64,000 bases of DNA from Actinomadura rudentiformis (GTDB lineage: Bacteria; Actinomycetota; Actinomycetes; Streptosporangiales; Streptosporangiaceae): NCBI RefSeq assembly GCF_008923185.1, contig NZ_WBMT01000004.1, positions 391,823 to 455,822 on the forward strand. The letters run 5' to 3'. Below the pieces are notes generated by a model. The model made no database searches and had not been told where the DNA came from. It saw only the letters and a program-made list of their open reading frames with translations. Of this stretch, positions 16,918-24,574 are shown piece after piece (the stretch's first letter is position 1; each line of letters opens with the position of its first letter). Both the position numbers and the translations under genes were made by a program.

Positions 16918-18102
16918 TCAGGCCGGGGGCTTGGACTTGAGGCCGCTGCCGCACAGCGGCGCCACGGCGGCGGGAAGACCGTCGGGTCGGGGCGTGGTGG
17001 TGACGAGGCCCGCTTGGATGGCGGCCCAGCACACCGCGGAAGTGGGTTCGACATAGAGGCCGGCGCGGGCCAGGGATGCGTGGGCGGCGCGCACTTGATC
17101 GTCGGTGACGGTGATGATGGTGCCGCCGGTGGCCCGCACGGCGGTGAGGATCTGCGGGCCGCGGGCGGGTCTGGCAATGGCGATGCCCTCGGCCACGGTG
17201 GGTCTGGCGATGGCGATGCCCTCGTCTGTGGTGCCGTGCAAGGTGATGTCGGCCGGTGCCGGCTGGCCTTCGGCGAAGGCAGTGGCCAGCGGCGCGCAGG
17301 CGGCGGCCTGGACCGCGACGATGCGCGGAAGCCGGTCGATGAGCCCTTGGTCGAGCAGTTCGACGCAGCCGAGGTAGGCGCCGAGCACCAGAGTGCCGTT
17401 GCCGACAGGCAGCACGAGGGTTTCGGGCATCCTGCCGCCGAGCTGTTCCCACAGCTCAAGGGCATAGGTCTTGGTGCCGTGGAGGAAGAACGGGTGGTGG
17501 ACGTGGCTGGCGTAGAAGACGCCCGGCTCGTCGGCGGCGAGGGCTGCGGCCCGGGCGGTGTCTTCGCGGGTCCCGGGGATCTGGTGAACGGTGGCACCGT
17601 AGGCGCGTAGTTGCGCGACCTTGCCGGGTGAGGTGCCCTCGGGGACGTAGACGTCGCAGGCGATGCCGGCGCGGGCGGCATAGGCGGCGATGGCCGTTCC
17701 GGCGTTGCCGCTGCTGTCGGCCATGAGGCGGGTGACGCCGAGGCGGGCGGCGAGGGCGGCGAGCATGACTGCGCCGCGGTCCTTGAACGACCCGGTCGGC
17801 ATGAGGTGGTCGACCTTGAGCTGCACGCCGGGCTGCCCAGGGGCGGTGACCAGAGGCGTCACGCCCTCGCCCATGGTGATGTCGTCTGGTTCGCCGATCG
17901 GCAGGGCTTCGGCGTAGCGCCACAGGCTGGGCCGGCGGGCGGCCAGGTCAGCGGTCTTCGGCATGACCGGGGTGAACCCGACCAGGTCGAGCACGCCGCC
18001 GCAGCTCGCGCACCGCCACGCCAAGTCATCCAGCAGGTGGGTGTGGCCGCACGCGGAGCACCGTAGCGCCATGGTGTCCAGTGTCCCGGTGGTGTGACTC
18101 AT
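16918..18102 (-). CDS. Threonine-synthase-family PLP enzyme
   Basis: 394 residues of fold-type II PLP enzyme. An N-terminal zinc-ribbon-like CSACGH...CASCGG (residues 15-36) is followed by LMPTGSFKDRG with the PLP lysine, and SSGNAG, which binds the phosphate. This architecture is that of threonine synthase, but the operon partners suggest an ammonia-lyase or dehydratase on a related hydroxy-amino acid. ATG 18102 overlaps the upstream stop by four bases. An internal 33-bp in-frame duplication gives GIAIARPTVAEGIAIARP. Confidence 0.82.
   Translation of the reverse strand: MSHTTGTLDTMALRCSACGHTHLLDDLAWRCASCGGVLDLVGFTPVMPKTADLAARRPSLWRYAEALPIGEPDDITMGEGVTPLVTAPGQPGVQLKVDHLMPTGSFKDRGAVMLAALAARLGVTRLMADSSGNAGTAIAAYAARAGIACDVYVPEGTSPGKVAQLRAYGATVHQIPGTREDTARAAALAADEPGVFYASHVHHPFFLHGTKTYALELWEQLGGRMPETLVLPVGNGTLVLGAYLGCVELLDQGLIDRLPRIVAVQAAACAPLATAFAEGQPAPADITLHGTTDEGIAIARPTVAEGIAIARPARGPQILTAVRATGGTIITVTDDQVRAAHASLARAGLYVEPTSAVCWAAIQAGLVTTTPRPDGLPAAVAPLCGSGLKSKPPA
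17167..17224 (+). repeat. 33-bp in-frame duplication inside the threonine-synthase-like gene
   Basis: Two 25-base copies differing at one position (17167-17191 and 17200-17224), offset 33 bases, give an 11-residue repeat (EGIAIARP shared) in the C-terminal half of the enzyme. Confidence 0.8.
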
Positions 18103-19061
18103 GGGGTCTCTTCCGTACCGGCTGTGGCGTGGAGAAGGGCATCGGCGACGAAGAGGTCTTGCAGGGCGATGCCGGAGCTGTCGAACACGGTGATCTCCTG
18201 CTCGCTGCGACGTCCCTCGGCTTGCCCGGTCAGAACGTCGCCAATGGCGACCACCTGGAGGGTGCCGTCGTGGACGAGGTCGGCGACATGCTGCAGCTCC
18301 CCGATGCGCACGGACTGAGCCGGCAGATCGCAGAACAGCCGCGCCGTCCTGAGCAGGTCGCGGGGTAGTTCCTGCTTACCGTGGGCATCGGAGCCCATGC
18401 TGGCGATGTGGGTGCCGGGGCGCACCCACGCGGCGTCGAACAGCGGCGCGGTGGCGGTGGTCGCGGTGACGACGATGTCCGCGGCACGGCATGCCTGCTC
18501 GGCGTCGGTGAGCTGGCCGGCGAGGCCTCGCTCGGCCAGCTTGTCCAGGAAGTGTTCGCCGCGCTGCCGGCTGCGGGCGACGACATGGATGGTCGTGATG
18601 GGCCGCACCCGGGAGAGCGCGGTGCATTCGTAGAGGGCCTGGTGCCCGGCGCCGAAGATGGTCAGCGTGGCGGCGTCGGTACGCGCCAGGACGCTGGCGG
18701 CGACTGCGTCGGCGGCTGCGGTGCGGTAGGCGTTGACGACACCGGCCTCGACGACCGCGCCGATGCGGCCGTGGTCCTGGTCGAACAGCAGGACCAGGGA
18801 GTTGTGCCGGGCGAGACCCTTGTCGGCGTTGCCCGGCCAATAGCTGCCGATCTTGACCCCGGCGAGCTGTGCCGAGGTGGCGGACTTCACCGTGAACCGG
18901 TTTTCCCGCTGCGATCCGTGGCCGAGGACGGCCGGGAACACGTCGGCCTGCGGACCAGCGGCGGCGATCAAGGCGTCGCGCACGGCCGTGAAGGCGAGTT
19001 CCTCGGTGACCAGGGCAGCCGATCGTTCCTCGGGCAGAAACTGCATGACGGTGGTCACCAT
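18099..19061 (-). CDS. Ornithine cyclodeaminase / mu-crystallin family enzyme
   Basis: About 320 residues with the OCD-family pattern: substrate-site strand ENRFTVKSATSAQLAGVKIG, RTAAADAVAASVLAR before the Rossmann motif IFGAGHQALYE, and the ASMGSDAHGKQELP motif. Family members include ornithine cyclodeaminase, alanine dehydrogenase, ketimine reductase, DauB and iminosuccinate reductase BhcD. The start is uncertain: ATG 19061 overlaps the upstream stop, ATG 19046 is also possible. It lies between the aldolase and the threonine-synthase-like gene in one operon, so it probably reduces an imine or oxidises an amino acid from that route. Confidence 0.87.
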   Translation of the reverse strand: MVTTVMQFLPEERSAALVTEELAFTAVRDALIAAAGPQADVFPAVLGHGSQRENRFTVKSATSAQLAGVKIGSYWPGNADKGLARHNSLVLLFDQDHGRIGAVVEAGVVNAYRTAAADAVAASVLARTDAATLTIFGAGHQALYECTALSRVRPITTIHVVARSRQRGEHFLDKLAERGLAGQLTDAEQACRAADIVVTATTATAPLFDAAWVRPGTHIASMGSDAHGKQELPRDLLRTARLFCDLPAQSVRIGELQHVADLVHDGTLQVVAIGDVLTGQAEGRRSEQEITVFDSSGIALQDLFVADALLHATAGTEETP

Positions 19062-20206
19062 CCTCTGATGCGCGGCCACACGGCCGTGACGGTGCGGGAA
19101 CCGGGTTCGGTCACGTGGTAGCGGTCGTATTGGGCCGCGGTGGCGCAGGCGTGGTTGGGCAGGATCCGCACGCGGGTACCGACCGGCAGGTCGGGCAGGG
19201 CGGCGGTGCTACCTGGGCGGATCGCCAGGACGCCATGCTCCTGGCTCGCGTCGACCATCAGCAGGTCCTCGTAGAGATCGCCGTCGAGGTCGGCGACGAG
19301 GCCGTAGCCCTGGTCCACTCGCTGGCGTGCGGTACCGCGGTCGCGGGAGGTCGCCATCCAGCCTCCGTCGGTGAGGATCCACCCCTTGTCCGGGCGGTGA
19401 CCGATCACCGTCGTGACCACCGTCATCGCCAGGTCGGCAGTGGAGCACACACCGATGCCGGCCATCACGAGGTCGAAGAAGACGAAGTTGCCCGCCCGCA
19501 CCTCGGTGACACCGGTGAGGTCCGTGGCGAAGTGAGCCGTCGGCGTCGACCCGACGCTGACCACGGGCGCATCATGACCGGCCGCCCGCAACGCCTCGGC
19601 GGCCTGCACCGCACAGCGCCGCTCGTTCTCAGCGGCAGCGCGCAGCTCTTCGACACCGTCGGCGTGGTAAGACTCGCCGGCATGCACGAGCACGCCCCGC
19701 ACAATGGCGCCTCCGTCAACGAGTGTCCGCGCGATGTCGAGCAGGACCGGGTCGTCGGGTCGCACCCCGCCGCGGTGGCCGTCGCAGTCAACTTCGATCA
19801 GAGCGGGAATGCCCGTGCCTTCGGCGGCGAGCGCGGCGGCCTGCTCCACGCTGTCCAGCAACACCGCCAGGTCCACGCCTCGCTGCCGTAGCGCGGTCAC
19901 CCGGCGCAGCTTCTGCGGCACGATCCCGACTGCGTAAACGATGTCGCGGTAGCCGACGTCAGCGAACGCCTCAGCCTCAGCCAGCGTCGAGACCGTGATC
20001 GGCCCCGGCCCCCCGTCATACAGCAGCGCAGCCACATCTACGGATTTGGCCGTTTTGACATGCGCCCGCAGCGTGACCCCCAACCCGTCCAAATGCGCGC
20101 GCAACCGACCGATGTTCGCCGTCACCGTTGCTGGATCTATCGCCAGAAACGGGGTGTACGGATCGTCCAGCGTCCCCTGCCCCTGCGGCCATCCCCACTC
20201 GTTCAT
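19055..20206 (-). CDS. D-threonine-aldolase / D-serine-dehydratase-like PLP enzyme (fold type III)
   Basis: 383 residues from ATG 20206, preceded by GAGGGA. The N-terminal alanine-racemase-like barrel shows the PLP lysine in LRAHVKTAKS, followed by ITVSTLAEAEAFADVGYRD and VEVDCDGHRGGV-type landmarks (IEVDCDGHRGG here). The C-terminal domain supplies the metal-ligand pair expected near LPNHACATAA (His and Cys). These are hallmarks of D-threonine aldolase, hydroxyaspartate aldolase BhcC and D-serine dehydratase. It cleaves or eliminates a beta-hydroxy amino acid; which one is inference. Confidence 0.88.
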   Translation of the reverse strand: MNEWGWPQGQGTLDDPYTPFLAIDPATVTANIGRLRAHLDGLGVTLRAHVKTAKSVDVAALLYDGGPGPITVSTLAEAEAFADVGYRDIVYAVGIVPQKLRRVTALRQRGVDLAVLLDSVEQAAALAAEGTGIPALIEVDCDGHRGGVRPDDPVLLDIARTLVDGGAIVRGVLVHAGESYHADGVEELRAAAENERRCAVQAAEALRAAGHDAPVVSVGSTPTAHFATDLTGVTEVRAGNFVFFDLVMAGIGVCSTADLAMTVVTTVIGHRPDKGWILTDGGWMATSRDRGTARQRVDQGYGLVADLDGDLYEDLLMVDASQEHGVLAIRPGSTAALPDLPVGTRVRILPNHACATAAQYDRYHVTEPGSRTVTAVWPRIRGW

Positions 20207-20217
20207 CAGTTCCCTCA

Positions 20218-21210
20218 CTACTCGCCGACCCCACCCGCCGAGCCGCCCCCGCTCACCGTGCCGCCACCGCTGGCCGCATCGGCACCGCTCGCCTTGTGGC
20301 CGCCGCTGACCGTGTCGGCACCGCTGACCGTGTCGCCATCGCTCACCGTGTCGCCATCGCTCACCGTGTCGCCACCGCTCACCGTGTCGCCACCGCTCAC
20401 CGCGCCGCCACCGCTCGCCTTGTCGGCTCCGCTGACCGTGTCGGCACCGCTCACCGTGTCGGCGCCGCTCACCGTGTCGGCGCCGTTCGCCGTGTCTGCG
20501 CCGATCGACTCGTTGGCGCCGATCGTCGTGACGGGGCTGCGTGCGGTGTCGGGGCGCTCCTGGGGTGGCGATGGCCTCTTGCGGCATTCGGCCAGATCGG
20601 CGTACACGGCCGAGCGGGACACACCGAGTCGTTCGGCGATCCGGGGCACCGCGTTGCGGACAGTGAAGACACCACGCCGATCCAAGACCTGAAGCAGCGC
20701 CAGCCGCTCCCCTCGGCTCAAAGCGCCCACCGGCTTGCCACGAGACACCTCTTCGGCCCGGATCAGCGCGTCCACGACGTCATCGAAGTCGTCACTGAAC
20801 GTGGTGGCCGGTATCTGTACGGGCAATGTCCCGGCCAGTGCCGTCAACAAGTCGCTCGCCTGCCGCAAAACCGAGACGTCGACATTGACGCACAGGGCAC
20901 CGAACACCTGGCCCGCGCCATCGCGCAGCGGCATGGTGGAGGACTTGATGATCCGCCCATCCGGGGTACGCGTCATGTAGTTGATGTCGTTCTGCGCCGC
21001 ATCACCCTGGGCGAGCACGGCCAAGCCGATCTCGCTCAGCGCACTGCCGACCTTGCGGCCGGTCACCGCGCCGGACACCGCCACGACCGACTGCTCACCC
21101 CGCCGGTAGTCGTGCAGCACGACCTCACACGTCGGTCCGAACGTCCCCGCCAGGCCGTCGATGACCGGCATCAACGCCGACAAGATCACGTCCGCACTGT
21201 CGTCGGCCAC
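20218..21210 (-). CDS. YheO/DauR-like transcriptional regulator with hexapeptide-repeat tail
   Basis: 330 residues. Residues 1-110 form the YheO-type PAS domain (TCEVVLHDYR, VNVDVS), then a C-terminal HTH_22 helix-turn-helix (ALLQVLDRRGVFTVRNAVPR, IAERLGVSRSAVYADLA). DauR, a relative, represses D-arginine catabolism together with an OCD-family gene, matching the operon here. After residue 230 comes an unusual tail of 16 hexapeptides (GADTVS type). The stop lies 11 bases before the aldolase start. The GTG start at 21210 is followed upstream by a perfect operator-like palindrome at 21262, suggesting autoregulation. Confidence 0.87.
   Translation of the reverse strand: MADDSADVILSALMPVIDGLAGTFGPTCEVVLHDYRRGEQSVVAVSGAVTGRKVGSALSEIGLAVLAQGDAAQNDINYMTRTPDGRIIKSSTMPLRDGAGQVFGALCVNVDVSVLRQASDLLTALAGTLPVQIPATTFSDDFDDVVDALIRAEEVSRGKPVGALSRGERLALLQVLDRRGVFTVRNAVPRIAERLGVSRSAVYADLAECRKRPSPPQERPDTARSPVTTIGANESIGADTANGADTVSGADTVSGADTVSGADKASGGGAVSGGDTVSGGDTVSDGDTVSDGDTVSGADTVSGGHKASGADAASGGGTVSGGGSAGGVGE
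20233..20520 (-). repeat. 18-bp coding tandem repeat, 16 hexapeptide units
   Basis: Sixteen consecutive six-residue units of the pattern G-(A/G)-D-T-V-S, with variants such as GADKAS, GGHKAS, DGDTVS and GGGTVS, encoded by an 18-bp repeat. They form nearly the whole C-terminal third of the regulator. Confidence 0.9.
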
Positions 21211-21261
21211 CGCACGGTCCCTTTCGTCCGTCTCCTACCAGGGACCCTATCAGTAGTTTTA

Positions 21262-21276
21262 GTCCAGAGTCTGGAC
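21262..21276. promoter_or_regulatory. Operator-like palindrome upstream of the DauR-like operon
   Basis: GTCCAGA-G-TCTGGAC, a perfect 7-bp inverted repeat with one central base, lies 52 bases before the regulator start. By position it is a candidate autoregulatory operator. Confidence 0.55.
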
Positions 21277-21325
21277 GAAAGATCCAACCCACACCGACGG
21301 TTTCCGGAGCGTGCACAACTCCGGC

Positions 21326-21772
21326 TCACTCAGAGCGAGGACCACCGATGATCGTGTCGGAGGGATTCGTGCGCCCCTCGTAGGGCCGATAGATCGTGCG
21401 TGAGATGGGAAAGCCAGCCCGCTTCACCGCCCAGAGGGCGTCCTCGGCCTTCTGCTGCCGCCCCGCTATCCAGAAGATGTAGTCCCGGGCGTCGCGCATC
21501 TGGAAGCACAGCCCAAAGGTCCTGAAGAACCTCTTGCACACGTAGACCTTGGCCACTTCCGCCTGCAGGATCACGTGCGCCTTACCCATCGCATGGATGG
21601 TCGCGCCTTCATCGTCCAGGACGAAAGAGGCGGGGCGAACGGCGGCGTTCCCGCCGAACAATTTCACCGGAACCTCGGCCTCACCGCTCCACGAACCACC
21701 CACCAGCAGATCCCTTCGTCGTCCGACATACCTCGGACGCCCCGTAAGGATCTTTGGATCCGCTAGCCCCAT
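21326..21772 (-). CDS. Conserved protein of unknown function (148 aa)
   Basis: 148 residues, soluble, mixed alpha/beta character, ending in GRTNPSDTIIGG. A central section (IHAMGKAHVILQAEVAKVYV) and an aromatic-rich stretch (FRTFGLCFQMRDARDYIFW) suggest a folded domain, but I recognise no family. It is divergent from the STM4015-type gene at 21796; the ribosome-binding site is weak. Confidence 0.6.
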   Translation of the reverse strand: MGLADPKILTGRPRYVGRRRDLLVGGSWSGEAEVPVKLFGGNAAVRPASFVLDDEGATIHAMGKAHVILQAEVAKVYVCKRFFRTFGLCFQMRDARDYIFWIAGRQQKAEDALWAVKRAGFPISRTIYRPYEGRTNPSDTIIGGPRSE

Positions 21773-21795
21773 CGGCTCTGGTAGAGGTGTCGGTC

Positions 21796-22746
21796 ATGTC
21801 TGTTCATCTCACTCGTATGTCAGAGTTCGCGGGCCTGCCGGTCGTTGACGTCACACCGTTCGGCATCGATGACAAGCAGGGGGCGTTGGATCGGTCGCCG
21901 GCAGGGGTGGCCTGGCGGGTGAGGACGGTGGATTACGAGGAATTCGAGCGGGCCTTTGTCAGGTTCTTGGACGAGGTCGACTCCGCCACGGTGACCGCCC
22001 TGCTCTTTGGTGAGTGGGAGAACGGCGGCGAGGCCGACCCGGTGGGCCTGCTCAAGGCCGCCGCCGGACGGTTCCCGAACCTGCGCTCGCTGTTCCTCGG
22101 TGATGCCGACGTTTGGGACGAGTGGCGGATCTCGTGCGTCGAGTACACCGACATCACCCCGCTGCTGGAGGCGTTCCCGCTGCTGGAGCGCTTCGGGCTG
22201 CGCGGCGGCGAGGGATACGGCCAGTTCCCAGTGCGGCTGGAGCCGTTCCGACACAGGCACCTGCGAGAACTCCGGTTCGAGTCGACCGGGCTGCCGGCGC
22301 AGGTGGTACGTGCGGTGGCCGGCAGTGACCTCCCCAAGCTCGAACATCTGGAGTTGTGGTTCGGCACAACCGCCTACGGCGGCGACGCCACCGTCGCGGA
22401 CCTGGCGCCGATCTGGTCGGGTGAGCTGTTGCCGTCCCTGCGGCACCTGGGATTGCAGAACGCCGAGATCCAGGACGAGATCGCCGCCGCCGTGGCGGGA
22501 GCGCCGGTGGTGGCCAGGCTGGAGTCACTGGCGTTGTCGCTGGGCACGCTCACGGACGAAGGTGCGGAGGCGCTGCTGTCCGGCCAGCCGCTGACCCACC
22601 TGCGTTCACTCGACCTGCGTCACCACTATCTGAGCGGTTCGATGATGAAGCGGATCGAGAAGGCCCTGCCCGGCGTCAAGGTCGATCTTGACGACCAGCA
22701 GGACGGCGGCGCTTTCCGTTGGACCGCCGTCGCAGACGGAGATTGA
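21796..22746 (+). CDS. STM4015-family leucine-rich-repeat protein
   Basis: 316 residues from ATG 21796, with AGAGGTG upstream. Repeated LRR-like segments (FPNLRSLFLGD, FPLLERFGLRGG, LPKLEHLELW, LPSLRHLGLQ, LTHLRSLDLRH) and the N-terminus SEFAGLPVVDV identify the STM4015 family. In Salmonella this family is encoded next to STM4014 and STM4016-4018, but no such partners are here. Likely a cytoplasmic protein-binding scaffold; its role is unknown. Confidence 0.82.
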   Translation: MSVHLTRMSEFAGLPVVDVTPFGIDDKQGALDRSPAGVAWRVRTVDYEEFERAFVRFLDEVDSATVTALLFGEWENGGEADPVGLLKAAAGRFPNLRSLFLGDADVWDEWRISCVEYTDITPLLEAFPLLERFGLRGGEGYGQFPVRLEPFRHRHLRELRFESTGLPAQVVRAVAGSDLPKLEHLELWFGTTAYGGDATVADLAPIWSGELLPSLRHLGLQNAEIQDEIAAAVAGAPVVARLESLALSLGTLTDEGAEALLSGQPLTHLRSLDLRHHYLSGSMMKRIEKALPGVKVDLDDQQDGGAFRWTAVADGD

Positions 22747-22809
22747 CGGAGGCCGTAAAAGCACAACGTGGTCATGCCCACAACGCGGCCAGGCACATCG
22801 CGTGGGGTC

Positions 22810-23799
22810 TCACTCCCCTAGGCGGCTCAGCGCCTGCATGGCCTCACGCTCTACTCGTGAAAGATCACCAAGGATGGTGCCCGCCCGCACGAGGCACTGC
22901 GAGTCGCCCGATTCACCGGCTTTTGTGATCAGTGCTGCGACTTCTGTCCACAGGGCGGCTGCCTCGGCGTAGAGCCCGTGGCCAGTACGCAAGTGGCTGC
23001 TGTCGAGCACTTGGGTGCATTCGGCGAGGAAGTCGCGGTAGAGGTTGCGGAACAGGGCGCCGCCGGTCCCGGCCTTCTCCATCAAGAGGGCAGCCTGTGG
23101 CAGGTCCCGCTGCGGGGCGTCGGTGCGCTGGAGCCATGTGCGTACGAGCTTGCCGGCCTTCTCAATGCCTCGGTGGCCGAGGTTGGCGATGGGCGGGTTG
23201 AGGAAGGCGTCGGCACAGGCGGTGATGGCGGGAACGATCTGCTCCTGCGGAGAGGGCAGGCTCCCTGGAACGGTGAGGGTGAAGGACCGGTGCTTGGCGG
23301 CCATCGGGCCACGTGCGGCCCTGGCCTGGGCGAGGCTGGTCAGGCTGGTGGACACCGCTCCGCCTTGCTGGTCGGTGTCGACCAGCAAGGCGTCGCGGTG
23401 GTCGTAGCCGTACATGGCGACGACATGACCACCGAAGTGCACCTTGGACCCGAAGTAGTCCAGGTAGTAGCTGTCGAGCTGCAGTCCGACGGGGCGACCG
23501 GCGTCGATGGAGGCCGTCACGTTCTCCCATGCCCGGCGGGGCGAGGTGGTCTCCTGGACCAGGAGCTCCAGGTCGAGCCTGGTCGCCAGGTTTCTGGTGA
23601 GGTCGAACGGCTTGATTCGGCCCCCGAGGAAGGGGAAGTCCAAGTTCTTGCCGTCCCAGTAGATGAAGGACAGGCCGGAGCCGAGGCCGAAGAGCATGGG
23701 CTCGGACAGATCGAGACCTTGGTGCCGCAGCAGCACCCCCAGCGCCGTCGTCTCGCAGTGCTGCATACCGCGGGCATCAATGCCGCTGACCGTGGTCAC
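22810..23799 (-). CDS. BtrH N-terminal domain protein (DUF4872-type)
   Basis: 329 residues from GTG 23799, eight bases after AAGGAGGG. The N-terminal motif MQHCETTALGVLLRHQG carries the conserved Cys of BtrH-like proteins, followed by GLGSGLSFIYWDGK and GGHVVAMYGYD with a conserved His. BtrH transfers an acyl group from an acyl carrier protein to ribostamycin in butirosin biosynthesis; many homologues sit in peptide or natural-product loci. The C-terminal half (DUF4872-like, helical) is complete. No carrier protein gene is adjacent. Confidence 0.8.
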   Translation of the reverse strand: MTTVSGIDARGMQHCETTALGVLLRHQGLDLSEPMLFGLGSGLSFIYWDGKNLDFPFLGGRIKPFDLTRNLATRLDLELLVQETTSPRRAWENVTASIDAGRPVGLQLDSYYLDYFGSKVHFGGHVVAMYGYDHRDALLVDTDQQGGAVSTSLTSLAQARAARGPMAAKHRSFTLTVPGSLPSPQEQIVPAITACADAFLNPPIANLGHRGIEKAGKLVRTWLQRTDAPQRDLPQAALLMEKAGTGGALFRNLYRDFLAECTQVLDSSHLRTGHGLYAEAAALWTEVAALITKAGESGDSQCLVRAGTILGDLSRVEREAMQALSRLGE

Positions 23800-24042
23800 G
23801 CCATGCCCTCCTTGACGTGGAGCCGGCGTCCACGCGCGGAATCGCGCACGAAGCGCCGATGGAAATCGTTCTGCACGCCACCATGGTGGACTCTCCCACT
23901 GTGGGAAAGTCCACCGCTGCGCGCAGCGGGCGGTCAGCGTCTGAGCCTGACGATTGGTAGCGGCCCACAAGCGAGCTCCGGCCCTGCCCGGTCTTCTCGT
24001 GGTGGGATCTTCATCGGAACGAGGGTGCTTGGAGGCCCTGGG

Positions 24043-24492
24043 TCACCAGGTCTTGCCGGCCTGCTCGCGGACGGCGTGGTTAAGCCGGTTGAAGAAGTTG
24101 GTCAACGCGATGTCCAGGATGATCGCGGATAGCTGCTTCTGGTCGAAATGGGCGGCGGCTGCGTCCCAGATATCGTCGGTCACGCCTGGCGCGCCATCCT
24201 GGATCCGGGTGGCGGCTTCGGCCAGTGCGAGCGCTGCCCGCTCCGCCTCGGTGAAGAAGGGCGTCTCGCGCCAGGCGACCACGTTGTGCAGGCGCTCGTC
24301 GGTCTCTCCGTGCTTCTTCGCCGACGCCACCCCGGCAAATACGCACGGGCTGCACCCGTTGACCTGGCTGGCCCGCAAGTGGACCAACTCGATCACGAGA
24401 GGGTCGACGCCACCGGCGTGGACCGCCTTGTTGAGATGCTGGATCGCCGTCATCACGTCGGGACTCACCGGGCCGTTCATGCGTGCTTGCAT
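24043..24492 (-). CDS. Carboxymuconolactone decarboxylase / AhpD-like protein
   Basis: 149 residues with the AhpD-type core LVHLRASQVNGCSPCVFAGV, containing the CxxC redox pair (NGCSPC) and the downstream His in KKHGETDERL. Such proteins are peroxidase-like or decarboxylase-like. It is divergent from an ECF41-type sigma factor, for which a carboxymuconolactone-decarboxylase-family gene is the characteristic partner and target, so it is very likely controlled by that sigma factor. Confidence 0.92.
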   Translation of the reverse strand: MQARMNGPVSPDVMTAIQHLNKAVHAGGVDPLVIELVHLRASQVNGCSPCVFAGVASAKKHGETDERLHNVVAWRETPFFTEAERAALALAEAATRIQDGAPGVTDDIWDAAAAHFDQKQLSAIILDIALTNFFNRLNHAVREQAGKTW

Positions 24493-24531
24493 CGATCTTG
24501 CTCCCTATCGGTTACCTGTGCCCGTCCGGGG

Positions 24532-24550
24532 CCGTCATCACCTATGACGG
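24532..24550. promoter_or_regulatory. Palindrome in the ECF41 divergent promoter region
   Basis: CCGTCAT-CACCT-ATGACGG, a perfect 7-bp inverted repeat with a 5-base spacer, lies between the AhpD-like gene and the sigma gene, 24 bases before the sigma start. It could be an operator or a leader hairpin. Confidence 0.5.
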
Positions 24551-24574
24551 AACAGATCCGAGGAAGGTAACGAC

